64,000 nt of DNA. Origin: Paenibacillaceae bacterium GAS479 (GTDB lineage Bacteria > Bacillota > Bacilli > Paenibacillales > Paenibacillaceae). The translations under genes were made by a program, and so were the position numbers. Under the pieces are notes generated by a model. That model saw only the letters and a list, made by a program, of their open reading frames with translations, was not told the DNA's origin and did not search any database. Below, piece after piece: positions 34,050 to 42,532 of the stretch. Location: assembly GCA_900105225.1 (NCBI GenBank), contig LT629764.1:2745501-2809500 (forward strand), written 5' to 3'. Numbering within the stretch: the stretch's first letter is position 1; each line of letters begins with the position of its first letter.

Positions 34050-35503
34050 GAGCGGCGATTATTGGTTCGGGCGTTGGCGGCTTGGTGACAGCGCTGCTGC
34101 TCCGCCGCCAGGGGCATGAGGTGGATGTTTTTGAAAAGGAAGCAAAAGTCGGCGGTCGACTTGCTTACGAGGAGGACGGGACTGGTCGTTTCCGTATCGA
34201 TCAGGGACCGACAATCGTGCTGCTGCCGGAGCTGCTAAAGGAAATTTTGCACGAAGCTGGAGTTCCTGGGGACGAGGTGGAGTTGCTGCGGATCGATCCG
34301 CTGTATGACTTTTATTATCCGGATGGGACGCGCTGGACCAAATGGCAAGATGTTGGGCAACAGGAGAGAGTGATGGAAGCAGTCTATCCTGGAGGAGGAG
34401 CGGACTTTCGTCGGTATATGGAGGATATGGAAGAGCTGTTCAACTACGGCTTCAAGGCGTTCCTCTCCCGTACCTTTAGCGGTCTGGGTTCATTTCTGAC
34501 GCGGGCAAACTTGGGCTTTCTGCTGCGATCCCGAGCCTACAGGGGATTACATCCTTGGACTTCAGCCTATTTTCGCGAGAAACGCGTCCGCGAAGCGTAC
34601 TCGATGCAATCTCTCTACATTGGCGGGTCGCCGCAGCAGTCGCCGGCGCTATACGGTCTTATTCCCTACAGCGAGCACAAGCATGGCATCTGGTATATAA
34701 AAGGCGGCTACGGCTCACTAGCCGGGACGCTGGAGAAAGCTTGCCGCAGGGCGGGAATTCGGCTGTGCCTAAGCTCGCCGGTCGACAAGGTGCTAGTGGA
34801 GTCCAGCCGTTGTGTCGGGCTCTCTGTAGCGGGAAAACGGAGCGATTATGACGCAGTCATTTACAATGGCGATTACCCCGGCTTGAACGGCTTGTTGACA
34901 GGCTGGAAGGCGAAGCCACGCACCTTTATCCCCTCATCCGGCTGTTTGCTTGTCTATCTGGGGCTGGATCGGCGTTGGGAGGAGGCGGGTGCGCATCAGT
35001 TTTTCATGCCGGATCGGCATATGGAGCATATGCAGGATGTGTTTCGCCGGGGGCGGCTCAATGCGACTCCGTCGTTCTACGTGTTCAATCCGGTTGCGGT
35101 TGATCCAGATGCTGCCCGTCCCGGCGAGAGCGTGCTGTACTTCCTTATCCCCGTGCCTGCTGCCGAGGAGCTAGATTGGGACAGCGAAGGCGAAGCACTG
35201 GTGCAAAAGGTGCTGGAACGGGCGGAAAAGCTCCGCTTTCCTGGTTTGAGAGAGGCGATCCGCTGGCGCCGTGTTCGGACGCCGCGAGATGCTGCCCGCG
35301 CCGGGTTGTACCGCGGCGGAAGCTTCGGCATCGCGCCAGTGCTGCGGCAGTCCGGCGGCTTCCGACCGCAGGTGAAGCCGCTACCGGTGGAACGGCTGTA
35401 CGCGGTGGGCGCGTCCGTTCATCCCGGGGGCGGCATCCCGATTGTGATGCAGGGAGCACGGCTGCTCAGCCAACTAATCGAGAAGGAGTTGGGGTCATGC
35501 TAG
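34046..35503 (+). CDS. Second CrtN/CrtI-family carotenoid desaturase or oxidase
   Basis: 485 aa. Rossmann block AAIIGSGVGGLVTALLLRRQGH, then DVFEKEAKVGGRL and RIDQGPTIVLLP; C-terminal YAVGASVHPGGGIPIVMQG. It is a paralogue of the first gene and of the seventh, about as long as CrtNb/CrtNc proteins of pigmented bacilli, which carry out further desaturation or terminal oxidation of C30 carotenoids. Which step it performs cannot be read from the sequence. Starts at an ATGA overlap with crtN; its TAG overlaps the start of crtM by 7 bp. Confidence 0.85.
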   Translation: MRAAIIGSGVGGLVTALLLRRQGHEVDVFEKEAKVGGRLAYEEDGTGRFRIDQGPTIVLLPELLKEILHEAGVPGDEVELLRIDPLYDFYYPDGTRWTKWQDVGQQERVMEAVYPGGGADFRRYMEDMEELFNYGFKAFLSRTFSGLGSFLTRANLGFLLRSRAYRGLHPWTSAYFREKRVREAYSMQSLYIGGSPQQSPALYGLIPYSEHKHGIWYIKGGYGSLAGTLEKACRRAGIRLCLSSPVDKVLVESSRCVGLSVAGKRSDYDAVIYNGDYPGLNGLLTGWKAKPRTFIPSSGCLLVYLGLDRRWEEAGAHQFFMPDRHMEHMQDVFRRGRLNATPSFYVFNPVAVDPDAARPGESVLYFLIPVPAAEELDWDSEGEALVQKVLERAEKLRFPGLREAIRWRRVRTPRDAARAGLYRGGSFGIAPVLRQSGGFRPQVKPLPVERLYAVGASVHPGGGIPIVMQGARLLSQLIEKELGSC

Positions 35504-36534
35504 AAGCTCGGCTTGCCGCAGAATGCGAAGCAGTCATGAAGCAAAGCTCCGCCAGCTTTTACGAGGCGTTCCGTTTATTGTCGTCTCCGCGCAAAGAGGC
35601 GGTTTTTGTCATCTATACATTTTGTCGCATGATCGACGATTCTGTTGATGAGCCGGAGAATGCTTTTTATACGTTGGAGGAGCTGGAGGAGCGGTTCGAG
35701 GCGTTGGAGACGGCCGAAGGCCATTTCATCTGGCCCGCGTTGCGCTGGCTGTTGGCGAGCTTCCCCCTTGGCAAAGAGCCTTTTCGTACACAGATGGGTG
35801 GGCAAAGAATGGATCGCGTCCGCACGCACTACCGCACGATAGAGGAGTTGGAGGACTACTGTTACCGCGTGGCTGGCTCCGTCGGGGAAATGCTGCTTCC
35901 GGTGCTGCATGAGCAGCCGGATACGGCGATTACGGAAGCGGGCATCTGGCTCGGAAAAGGCATGCAAATCGTCAATATTCTCCGAGACGTTGGCGAGGAT
36001 CAGCAGCTTGGACGGCGGTATTTGCCGCTGGAGCTGTTGGAGCGCTGCGGCTACAGCGTGGAGGAGTTCCACGACGGCCGAGTGAATGAGGCGTTCCGCT
36101 TGGTGGTGGAGGAGTTATCCACGCTGGCGGGGGAGTGGTTCCGGCGCGGTTTGCAGGGACTGCACACATACCCTGCAGACAGTGCATTCTCGATCCGGCT
36201 GGCGGCTGCTTATTATGCCGCTATTCTCGATGCAGTGCACGCCAACGACTGTGATGTGTTTGCGAAGCGTGCTTTTGTAGATGACGAGGGGCGCAAAAAC
36301 CTGCTTCGAGGCGTGCTGCTGGAAATGGCCGCAGCCGAACGGACTCGCGAAGGGCACACGGGAGCAGAACTGGCTCCATATGGAGGCGAAAAGCACGAAG
36401 GCCGAGCTGAGCTGGCTTCACATGAAAGCGAAAAGTTTCGAGGCCGGGCTGAAGTGTGGTCGGGGCTGAGCTCGGGACATGGGCTCTCGGATGAAAGCCG
36501 ACCGGAGGAGCCGCCGCAGCGGCTGGCGCTGTGA
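35497..36534 (+). CDS. crtM: Phytoene/squalene-synthase family enzyme (CrtM/CrtB type)
   Basis: Head-to-head condensation of two prenyl diphosphates, giving diapophytoene (C30) or phytoene (C40). Both Asp-rich motifs are visible: MIDDSVDEPEN and NILRDVGEDQ, with RRYLPLE after the second. The open frame extends far upstream inside the previous gene, but the ATG at 35497, behind GAAGGAG, gives the expected start (345 aa). The catalytic domain ends near residue 285; the rest is a tail with imperfect ELA-GGEK-EGRAELAS-ESEK repeats not seen in normal CrtM. No polyprenyl diphosphate synthase lies in the operon, so C30 is my favoured chain length. GTGA overlap with the next gene. Confidence 0.88.
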   Translation: MLEARLAAECEAVMKQSSASFYEAFRLLSSPRKEAVFVIYTFCRMIDDSVDEPENAFYTLEELEERFEALETAEGHFIWPALRWLLASFPLGKEPFRTQMGGQRMDRVRTHYRTIEELEDYCYRVAGSVGEMLLPVLHEQPDTAITEAGIWLGKGMQIVNILRDVGEDQQLGRRYLPLELLERCGYSVEEFHDGRVNEAFRLVVEELSTLAGEWFRRGLQGLHTYPADSAFSIRLAAAYYAAILDAVHANDCDVFAKRAFVDDEGRKNLLRGVLLEMAAAERTREGHTGAELAPYGGEKHEGRAELASHESEKFRGRAEVWSGLSSGHGLSDESRPEEPPQRLAL

Positions 36535-37667
36535 ACCGGAGTATTCGGCAGGGGCGCAGGGGGATGCCAAAGCGCAAGGCGCGGCAGGCCGCCGAGCCCG
36601 ACATGGGCGGAGGAGGAGTATCAGGCGGACAGCAGATCAACAAAGCGGAGACAGGTATTGAAGCATCTGCTAGACAGCAGATCAACAAAGCGGAGACAGG
36701 TATTGAAGCATCTGCTAGACAGCAGATCAGCAAAGTGGAGACGGATGTTGAAGCATCTGCTAGACAGTGGACTAGCAAAACGGAGACGGACATTGAAACG
36801 TTTGCCGGACGGCAGACTAGCAAAGTGGAGAAGCACGGTGAAGCATCTGCCGAACTGCGGGAAGCGGGCAAGCAGCGCAGAGCAGCGACCCCTGGAGTCG
36901 GCGCAGCATTTCGCTCGCTGGCTGAGCGAGTTGGCGTGAGCGGGTTGCCGCTCACCATGTTTTTTGTTGGCTGGTATACAATTGGGCTGTTGCTGATGGT
37001 ATTCGCAGAGGTGCCACGCGCGCTCGAGTTCGCCAATGGCATTTTCCTCGTGCTGTATGCACTCAGCTTGAGTGAACTGGCCGCCATCCGCACGGGCTGG
37101 AAACGGCTACTGATGCCGGTGCTGCTCATCTCCATCGGCACCTTTGCGGTGGAATGGATGGGTACGCATACGGGATTTCCTTTTGGCGCATACACTTATT
37201 CCGATACGCTTGGAGCGCTCGTCTCCGGCGTACCGTGGACGATGGGACTGGCCTGGGTTGGCGTTATTATCAGCGGCGCGCTCATGTCTGCCTCTGGCAA
37301 CCGCTGGCTTCGAGCGCTGGAGACGGGTCTTTGGGTGCTTTTGCTGGATCTGGTGCTCGATCCCGTGGCGGTAGCTCGAGGCTTCTGGGACTGGGCCGAT
37401 GGCGGCCCCTATTATGGCATTCCGACTGCGAATTTTGTCAGCTGGTTCATCGTTGGTGCGCTCTTGTCCCTGCTGCTTCCTGTAGTTGAGGTGCAACCAA
37501 GACAACGATTGCTGGCGCTCCGCTTATTCCAGTTGATGCTGCTGCTGTTTGGCCTGCTGGCGCTAAAAGCCGGGCTGGGCGCAGCATTTGGCCTGTCGCT
37601 GTTGTTCATCTTCATTGCGGAAGGGAGGGTACGCCTTGATTCCCGCCGCCAAAAGCCTGCCCTTTAG
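36531..37667 (+). CDS. cruF: CruF-like carotenoid hydratase (DUF422) with repeat N-terminus
   Basis: From about residue 135 the protein is a polytopic membrane domain of the CruF/DUF422 type: LPLTMFFVGWYTIGLLLMVF, EWMGTHTGFPFGAYTYSD, and several further helices. CruF adds water to the end of an acyclic carotenoid, making a hydroxyl for later glycosylation. The first 130 residues are not part of the family: they contain five 15-residue repeats (QQINKAETGIEASAR and variants). GTG start overlapping the crtM stop; translation might instead start inside the extension. Followed by an acyltransferase overlapping its end by 32 bp. Confidence 0.78.
   Translation: MNRSIRQGRRGMPKRKARQAAEPDMGGGGVSGGQQINKAETGIEASARQQINKAETGIEASARQQISKVETDVEASARQWTSKTETDIETFAGRQTSKVEKHGEASAELREAGKQRRAATPGVGAAFRSLAERVGVSGLPLTMFFVGWYTIGLLLMVFAEVPRALEFANGIFLVLYALSLSELAAIRTGWKRLLMPVLLISIGTFAVEWMGTHTGFPFGAYTYSDTLGALVSGVPWTMGLAWVGVIISGALMSASGNRWLRALETGLWVLLLDLVLDPVAVARGFWDWADGGPYYGIPTANFVSWFIVGALLSLLLPVVEVQPRQRLLALRLFQLMLLLFGLLALKAGLGAAFGLSLLFIFIAEGRVRLDSRRQKPAL
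36630..36854 (+). repeat. Five 45-bp in-frame tandem repeats
   Basis: Units begin at 36630, 36675, 36720, 36765 and 36810, exactly 45 bp apart. Units 1 and 2 are identical; the other three are progressively diverged. They encode 15-residue repeats in the N-terminal extension of the CruF-like protein. Confidence 0.9.
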
Positions 37668-38400
37668 AAGGCTATTCGCCCTCTACCAGAGCTTCTATCT
37701 GTTTCCGCGCTACCTGCACGGAGTCTATCTTTCAGGGGAACTGGAGCCCGGGACGAGCCCAGTGCGTCCGCTGCCGGTGCTTTACGTGGCCAATCATGTT
37801 TCTTGGTGGGACGGGCTTGTGCTTTTCCAACTGACGGAAAAGCTGACGCACTCCGATCCCTTTATCATGATGGATGAGCGGGGCCTACAGCAGTACCCTT
37901 TTTTCCGTCGGCTTGGGGCCTTCTCAGTCAATCGGGAGAACCCCCGTGATGTATTGTCTGCGCTTAACTACGCCGAGCAGCGGCTGCTCGGCGGTCATCC
38001 GGTGTGGATATTCCCCCAGGGCGCGATTTCGCCGCCCGAGCTGCCGATAGTGGCACAGAGTGGAATCGGGCATCTGCTCCGCCGTTTAGGCATAGCCGAA
38101 GTGCGTCCGGTGACGCTACACTACGTTCTTGGAGATCACCAAAAACCAGCGGCGACCGTGAAAGTCGGCCATCCGCTCGTTATGGACTGGAGCAGGTTTA
38201 CCCGCGAGGAAGCTGCGGTATTCGTCGCTGAGCGGCTGCAGACACAAGTTGAAACGCATCGCCGGGAGCTTGCGGAGCATCCATTGCCCGCCGAGGGCGG
38301 AAGCTTCCGTCTTGCTCTAAAAGGTGGGCGCTCCACCTCAGATCGCTATCGCGGCTGGAAGGAGAGATGGCGCAAATGGCAATCCTCCTCGCGGTCGTAA
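37636..38400 (+). CDS. 1-acylglycerol-3-phosphate-acyltransferase-like enzyme of the pigment operon
   Basis: PlsC-type fold: NHVSWWDGLVLF carries the HX4D catalytic pair, and WIFPQGAISPPELP stands where the family has FPEG, with Gln instead of Glu. In C30 carotenoid operons such a protein (CrtO in Staphylococcus, CrtS-type in other bacilli) esterifies the sugar of the glycosylated pigment with a fatty acid; that is the likely role here. Start: TTG at 37636 with AGGGAGGG 7 bp before it (254 aa); the frame itself opens earlier. Overlaps both neighbours by about 30 bp. Confidence 0.78.
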   Translation: MIPAAKSLPFRRLFALYQSFYLFPRYLHGVYLSGELEPGTSPVRPLPVLYVANHVSWWDGLVLFQLTEKLTHSDPFIMMDERGLQQYPFFRRLGAFSVNRENPRDVLSALNYAEQRLLGGHPVWIFPQGAISPPELPIVAQSGIGHLLRRLGIAEVRPVTLHYVLGDHQKPAATVKVGHPLVMDWSRFTREEAAVFVAERLQTQVETHRRELAEHPLPAEGGSFRLALKGGRSTSDRYRGWKERWRKWQSSSRS

Positions 38401-39635
38401 GCGGCCTATTAGTTTTGCAGCTCGGCTTTGTACTCTGGAACCGCCGGTATTACTTTCCTCTTGGCGACGTGTCCGATAGGGAAAGTATTGGTATGGAACC
38501 GACGAGCACTCTATCAATGCGTACTCGGTATATCTCTTCCAATCAATCGATTACTGGCTCAATCACCAAAAATAATACTAAGAATTATAAAGTATCACCT
38601 AATAATATTTCGGTTCTAATTCCTGCCCGAAACGAGGAGCGGAACATAGGGAACTGCTTAAAAAGTCTGCTGGCCCTTCCGGAACCGCCTCTTGAAATTC
38701 TCGTGTTAGACGATCATTCGGAGGATCGTACGGCGGCGATCACTCAGGAACTGGCTGCCCGTTCGGACTCCCGCATCCGTCTGCTGAAGGGACGGAAACT
38801 GCCTGAAGAATGGATGGGCAAATCTCATGCATGCGTACAGCTGGCGGAGGCGGCAAAGGGGAGCTGGCTACTATTTCTCGATGCGGATGTGCGTCTTGAA
38901 CCGGAGGCTCTAAGAGCAGCAGCGCGGGCGGCGCAGGCCCAGGGGCGAGGGCTTATCAGCGGATTTCCTCGGCAGGAGACGGAGACGTGGATGGAAAAGC
39001 TGGTTGTCTCCATGATGATGTTCACCATCTTGTGTCATCTTCCGTTAAAGCTGGTAAGCGGCTCCCGCGATCCGCGTTTTGCGGCGGCCAATGGTGCTTT
39101 CATTCTGATCCATAGCGACAGCTATTTGGGAATCGGCGGCCATACCGCCGTGCGCTCCTCATTGCTGGACGATATGGAGCTGATCCGCCTGGCGAAGCGC
39201 AGCGGTGAGCCGGTGCGGTTGGCCAAGATCGACGGCATTTCCTCCATGCGCATGTATCGCAACGCGGCGGAGGTGTGGGCCGGTTATCGCAAAAACCTGT
39301 TCCCTGGAATGGGTCGCAGCCTGCCCTTGTTGATCTTTGTATTCAGCGTGTATACCGCGCTGTATCTGCTGCCGACCGCAGCGCTGATCGGCGGGCTCGC
39401 AGCAGCGGTTTTAACCGGAAGTGTTATGCCCGTTGTCTGGCTGGGCTGGGCCGCTATGGCATGGGCGCTCGGTGCGCTCATTAAGCTGACAGTGGATAGG
39501 TCGAGCGGTTTGCCCGCCTGGTACAGCTTGCTGCTGCCAGCAAGTATTGTATTGACGGTATTGATCGGACTAGATTCGGCGCGACAACATTACCGCAAGA
39601 AGGGTTACGAATGGAAAGGCAGGCGGTATGCATGA
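38367..39635 (+). CDS. GT2 glycosyltransferase (CrtQ/CruG-like)
   Basis: N-terminal membrane helix (LLAVVSGLLVLQLGFVLW), then a GT-A domain: ISVLIPARNEERNIGN, EILVLDDHSEDRT, LFLDADVRLEP (DxD-type), AAANGAFILIH and a later LLDDMELIR (acceptor Asp/Glu), and two or three C-terminal membrane helices. This organisation is that of CrtQ of Staphylococcus and of CruG, which attach a sugar to a carotenoid carboxyl or hydroxyl; next to a CruF-like hydratase the latter is attractive. Residues 36-82 are coded by an AT-rich, Ser/Asn/Thr-rich stretch unlike the rest. Overlaps the genes on both sides (34 and 25 bp). Confidence 0.82.
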   Translation: MAQMAILLAVVSGLLVLQLGFVLWNRRYYFPLGDVSDRESIGMEPTSTLSMRTRYISSNQSITGSITKNNTKNYKVSPNNISVLIPARNEERNIGNCLKSLLALPEPPLEILVLDDHSEDRTAAITQELAARSDSRIRLLKGRKLPEEWMGKSHACVQLAEAAKGSWLLFLDADVRLEPEALRAAARAAQAQGRGLISGFPRQETETWMEKLVVSMMMFTILCHLPLKLVSGSRDPRFAAANGAFILIHSDSYLGIGGHTAVRSSLLDDMELIRLAKRSGEPVRLAKIDGISSMRMYRNAAEVWAGYRKNLFPGMGRSLPLLIFVFSVYTALYLLPTAALIGGLAAAVLTGSVMPVVWLGWAAMAWALGALIKLTVDRSSGLPAWYSLLLPASIVLTVLIGLDSARQHYRKKGYEWKGRRYA

Positions 39636-41164
39636 TGGGAAGCAGAGCGCCATTTCATATCCGTCACCATCCCACTCGCGTTGTCATTGTTGGAGGAGGC
39701 TTGGGCGGTTTGTCCTGCGCCATCCATCTGGCCGTCAAAGGCTGCCAGGTAACACTGCTGGAGAAGGAAGCGGAGCTTGGAGGTAAGCTGCAGCGCGTAG
39801 AGGAAGCAGGTTACCGCTTCGACAACGGGCCGAGCACGATGACGATGCAGCCGGTTTTTGATGCGGTATTTGGGGCAGCCGGAAGGCGCAGAGAAGATTA
39901 CCTGGAGTTTCAGCAGTTGAACCCCATCGCGCGCAACAGCTTCCATGACGGTACTATCGTTGACGTAACGACGGACGTTGCGGCGATGGAGGAAGGGATT
40001 GCTGCTTACAGCCCGGAGGATGCCCGCGGCTATCGGCCTTTTATGAACGAGAGCGCGAAGTTGTACCGGCTGGCGGAGCAGGAGTTTTTTAGCGGCCTTA
40101 TATTGGACTGGAAGGACAAGCTCCGCCCATCGCTGCTGTCCGGCTTCAGCCGAATCAAGCCATTTGCGTCAATGGATCGGACGCTGCGGAACTATTTCCG
40201 CCACCCTAATACGCTTGCCATGTTCGGTCGTTATGCGACTTATGTCGGCTCCGCCCCTCGGCAAGCGCCGTCTATTTTCAACATGATGGCTCATGTTGAG
40301 GGAGGGATGGGTGTCTTCGCGGTACGAAACGGCACGTATTCCATCGTGGAAGCCTACGCCCGGCTTGCAAGCGAACTCGGGGTGGACATCCGCACAGATG
40401 TGGAAGTGCGGCGGGTGAGAACGGAGCGAGGCAAAGCAACTGGCGTGGAGACGGATGCAGGTTTCTTGAGCGCCGATGCCGTGGTCGTAAATGCCGACCC
40501 GCTGGCGGCGCTCCGCCTGCTGGTGCCGGAGGAGAAGCTGCGTCCTTCGACGAAGGCTCAGCGATTGGATCGTTTGCAGCCGTCGGTAGCCGGCTTTGTA
40601 CTGCTGCTTGGGTCAAGGCGGGAGTACAGCGGACTGCTGCATCACAATGTCTTTTTCCCGGAGGAGTACGGCCGGGAGTTCGAGGATCTATTCGCTCACC
40701 GGCAGCTGCCAGAGCAGCCTGCCATCTATGTGTGCCGCTCAGCGTCAGCCCCACTTCCCGAAAAGCGCAGCAGCTTGTTTGTGCTTGTTAACGCTCCGGC
40801 CCAGCGCGAGGGGCTAGACTATGAAGCGGTCAAAGAAGCTTACGCTGACCGAGTCATTCGTAGCCTGGAGCAGCGAGGACTCCAGGGCTTGTCAGAGGCG
40901 ATACGCCCGGAGGAGGGAGGGTTCCGCCGAATTCTGACACCGGATGATCTGGCCCAGCGCACCGGGGCGTGGCGCGGGACGATTTACGGCATGTCGTCGA
41001 ATCGCTTCCGCCAAGCGTTTTTCCGTTTTCCGAGCCGGGACCACGATATTCGAGGACTTTGGTACGTTGGCGGCTCGACCCATCCCGGCGGCGGCACACC
41101 GATCGTCACGATCGGCGGACGGCTCGTCGCGGAGCGGCTTATGGAGGAAATAGAACGATCTTGA
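39611..41164 (+). CDS. crtP: CrtP/CrtNb-type carotenoid oxidase
   Basis: Third member of the CrtN/CrtI family in the operon, 517 aa. VVIVGGGLGGLSCAIHLAVKG, LLEKEAELGGKLQ and RFDNGPSTMTMQP at the N-terminus; WYVGGSTHPGGGTPIVTIGG at the C-terminus. Spacing and the FDNGPSTMTM block remind me of CrtP (4,4'-diaponeurosporene oxygenase), which oxidises a terminal methyl to aldehyde. Assignment to CrtP rather than CrtN is tentative. GAAGGG precedes the ATG at 39611; a later ATG pair at 39632 is an alternative. Last gene of the operon; I find no clear terminator behind it. Confidence 0.75.
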   Translation: MERQAVCMMGSRAPFHIRHHPTRVVIVGGGLGGLSCAIHLAVKGCQVTLLEKEAELGGKLQRVEEAGYRFDNGPSTMTMQPVFDAVFGAAGRRREDYLEFQQLNPIARNSFHDGTIVDVTTDVAAMEEGIAAYSPEDARGYRPFMNESAKLYRLAEQEFFSGLILDWKDKLRPSLLSGFSRIKPFASMDRTLRNYFRHPNTLAMFGRYATYVGSAPRQAPSIFNMMAHVEGGMGVFAVRNGTYSIVEAYARLASELGVDIRTDVEVRRVRTERGKATGVETDAGFLSADAVVVNADPLAALRLLVPEEKLRPSTKAQRLDRLQPSVAGFVLLLGSRREYSGLLHHNVFFPEEYGREFEDLFAHRQLPEQPAIYVCRSASAPLPEKRSSLFVLVNAPAQREGLDYEAVKEAYADRVIRSLEQRGLQGLSEAIRPEEGGFRRILTPDDLAQRTGAWRGTIYGMSSNRFRQAFFRFPSRDHDIRGLWYVGGSTHPGGGTPIVTIGGRLVAERLMEEIERS

Positions 41165-41319
41165 GGCGCCCCCTAGCTTGATCGATTCCAAGGATAGGAT
41201 GAAACTTTTATACCGTAAATAACGTACTCATCTTCAGTTCCATTCCTCTGCCAGCATGCTCCATTACTGCCAGGGGCTAGCGGGATGGGAAACTTCAGCT
41301 ATAGGGGAGTGTTCGGAAG

Positions 41320-42087
41320 ATGTCGTTTTTCAAAAATATGATGGCTTCAATGGGGATTGGCGCAGCCCAAGTAGATACAGTGCTGGAGGTGCCTAACAGC
41401 GGCGTTAGGCCTGGCGATACGATCCACGGAAGGATCGTCGTCAGCGGAGGTTCGGTGGCGCAGCAAGTCAACGGCATTGAACTGCTCATCATGACGAGCT
41501 ACATCAAGGAAGTCAACGATTCGAAGGTTCGCGAAAACGCTGCTCTAGCTCGTCTGCAACTGCGTGAGTCGTTTGAAATTGGAGCTGGCCAACGCGAGGA
41601 ATTCGAATTTGACCTGGCGCTTCCGCTCTTCACGCCAATTACGGCTGGCGGCACGCAAGTTTGGGTCAAAACGTCGCTGGACATCGCCAGCGCGCTCGAC
41701 GCTGGAGACAACGATTACATCAAAGTGTTGCCGCACCCGCTCGTTGAGGAGATTCTTGATGCGGTGGATCATCTGGGATTCCGCACCCGCGAGGTGGAGT
41801 GCAAGTATGCTGCCCACTCCCGTTATGGGACTCCTATTCTGCAAGAATTCGAGTTCGTGCCACGGACGCGCAACTTCGGGCGGTTGGATGAGCTGGAAAT
41901 GGTGTTCATCCCCTCAGAAGGTTATGTGGATGTGATCATGGAGGTTGATCGTCGCTCGGGCGCCTTCTCCGAATGGCTCGGCACGGATGAGTCGCGTACC
42001 GCATTCCGGCTGAATGAATCCGAGATTCGCAGAGGCACGGATGCCCTGTCACAGGTATTGGAAAATAGAATCCGCAGCTTTATGTAA
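41320..42087 (+). CDS. spo0M: Sporulation-control protein Spo0M-like
   Basis: 255 aa arrestin-like protein. Begins MSFFKNMMASMGIGAAQVDT, then GVRPGDTIHGRIVVSGGSV, and later HPLVEEILDAVDHLGFR and RRSGAFSEWLG, all typical of Spo0M (SpoOM). In B. subtilis this cytoplasmic protein influences early sporulation and is controlled by sigma-H; no sigma-H promoter was identified here. Preceded by GGGGAG. Strong terminator 17 bp downstream. Confidence 0.92.
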   Translation: MSFFKNMMASMGIGAAQVDTVLEVPNSGVRPGDTIHGRIVVSGGSVAQQVNGIELLIMTSYIKEVNDSKVRENAALARLQLRESFEIGAGQREEFEFDLALPLFTPITAGGTQVWVKTSLDIASALDAGDNDYIKVLPHPLVEEILDAVDHLGFRTREVECKYAAHSRYGTPILQEFEFVPRTRNFGRLDELEMVFIPSEGYVDVIMEVDRRSGAFSEWLGTDESRTAFRLNESEIRRGTDALSQVLENRIRSFM

Positions 42088-42103
42088 TATTGTTATCCCA
42101 TAT

Positions 42104-42139
42104 AAAAGGCCTCTTCCCAGGTTGGGGAGAGGCCTTTTT
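42104..42139 (+). terminator. spo0M terminator
   Basis: AAAAGGCCTCTTCCC pairs with GGGGAGAGGCCTTTTT (one mismatch). Confidence 0.9.
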
Positions 42140-42290
42140 CGCTTGTTCCGGTACTTAATCAAGCTGCCGGCTGCTGCGTCTATCCCTTTGCATACAGTGC
42201 TTTATGCTAGTTTAACAGCAAAGCAGGAGGAAGCCCGAGCCAAGCTCAGCTTCCTCCTGCTTTTTGTGAAGTTCCTATCGGGTGGCTTCG

Positions 42291-42446
42291 GCGCTAGCGA
42301 AACTGGGAGCGTCTGAGCTTGTCCATGCACACTAGCGGAAACTGAGAGCGTCTGAGCTTGTCCATGCACACTAGCGGAAACTGAGAGCGTCTGAGCTTGT
42401 CCATGCACACTAGCGGAAACTGAGAGCGTCTGAGCTTGTCCATATA
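42291..42446. repeat. 39-bp satellite, four copies
   Basis: Units at 42291, 42330, 42369 and 42408, each CACTAGCGGAAACTGAGAGC... with the first and last slightly diverged. The unit is the reverse complement of the one at 23789-23866. Multiples of 39 keep a reading frame open on the minus strand (HGQAQTLSVSASV repeats), which I regard as a by-product. Confidence 0.88.
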
Positions 42447-42532
42447 CGTACTAATCGAAACTGGGAGCGCCAGAGCTTGCCTTGCCCATGCTAACCAAAA
42501 CTCTTTGCTCCTGAGGTCGTCCATGCACATAC

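Noticed and set aside
35176-35496. Extended N-terminus of the CrtM frame inside the preceding gene
   Set aside because: The frame is open for 107 codons upstream, but the residues are Arg/Gly-rich and not CrtM-like, and a proper ribosome site precedes the ATG at 35497.
42202-42530. Repeat-encoded minus-strand ORFs (HGQAQTLSVSAS repeats)
   Set aside because: Product of the 39-bp satellite, which stays open in several frames; a second frame over the same bases is equally open and neither has a start signal.
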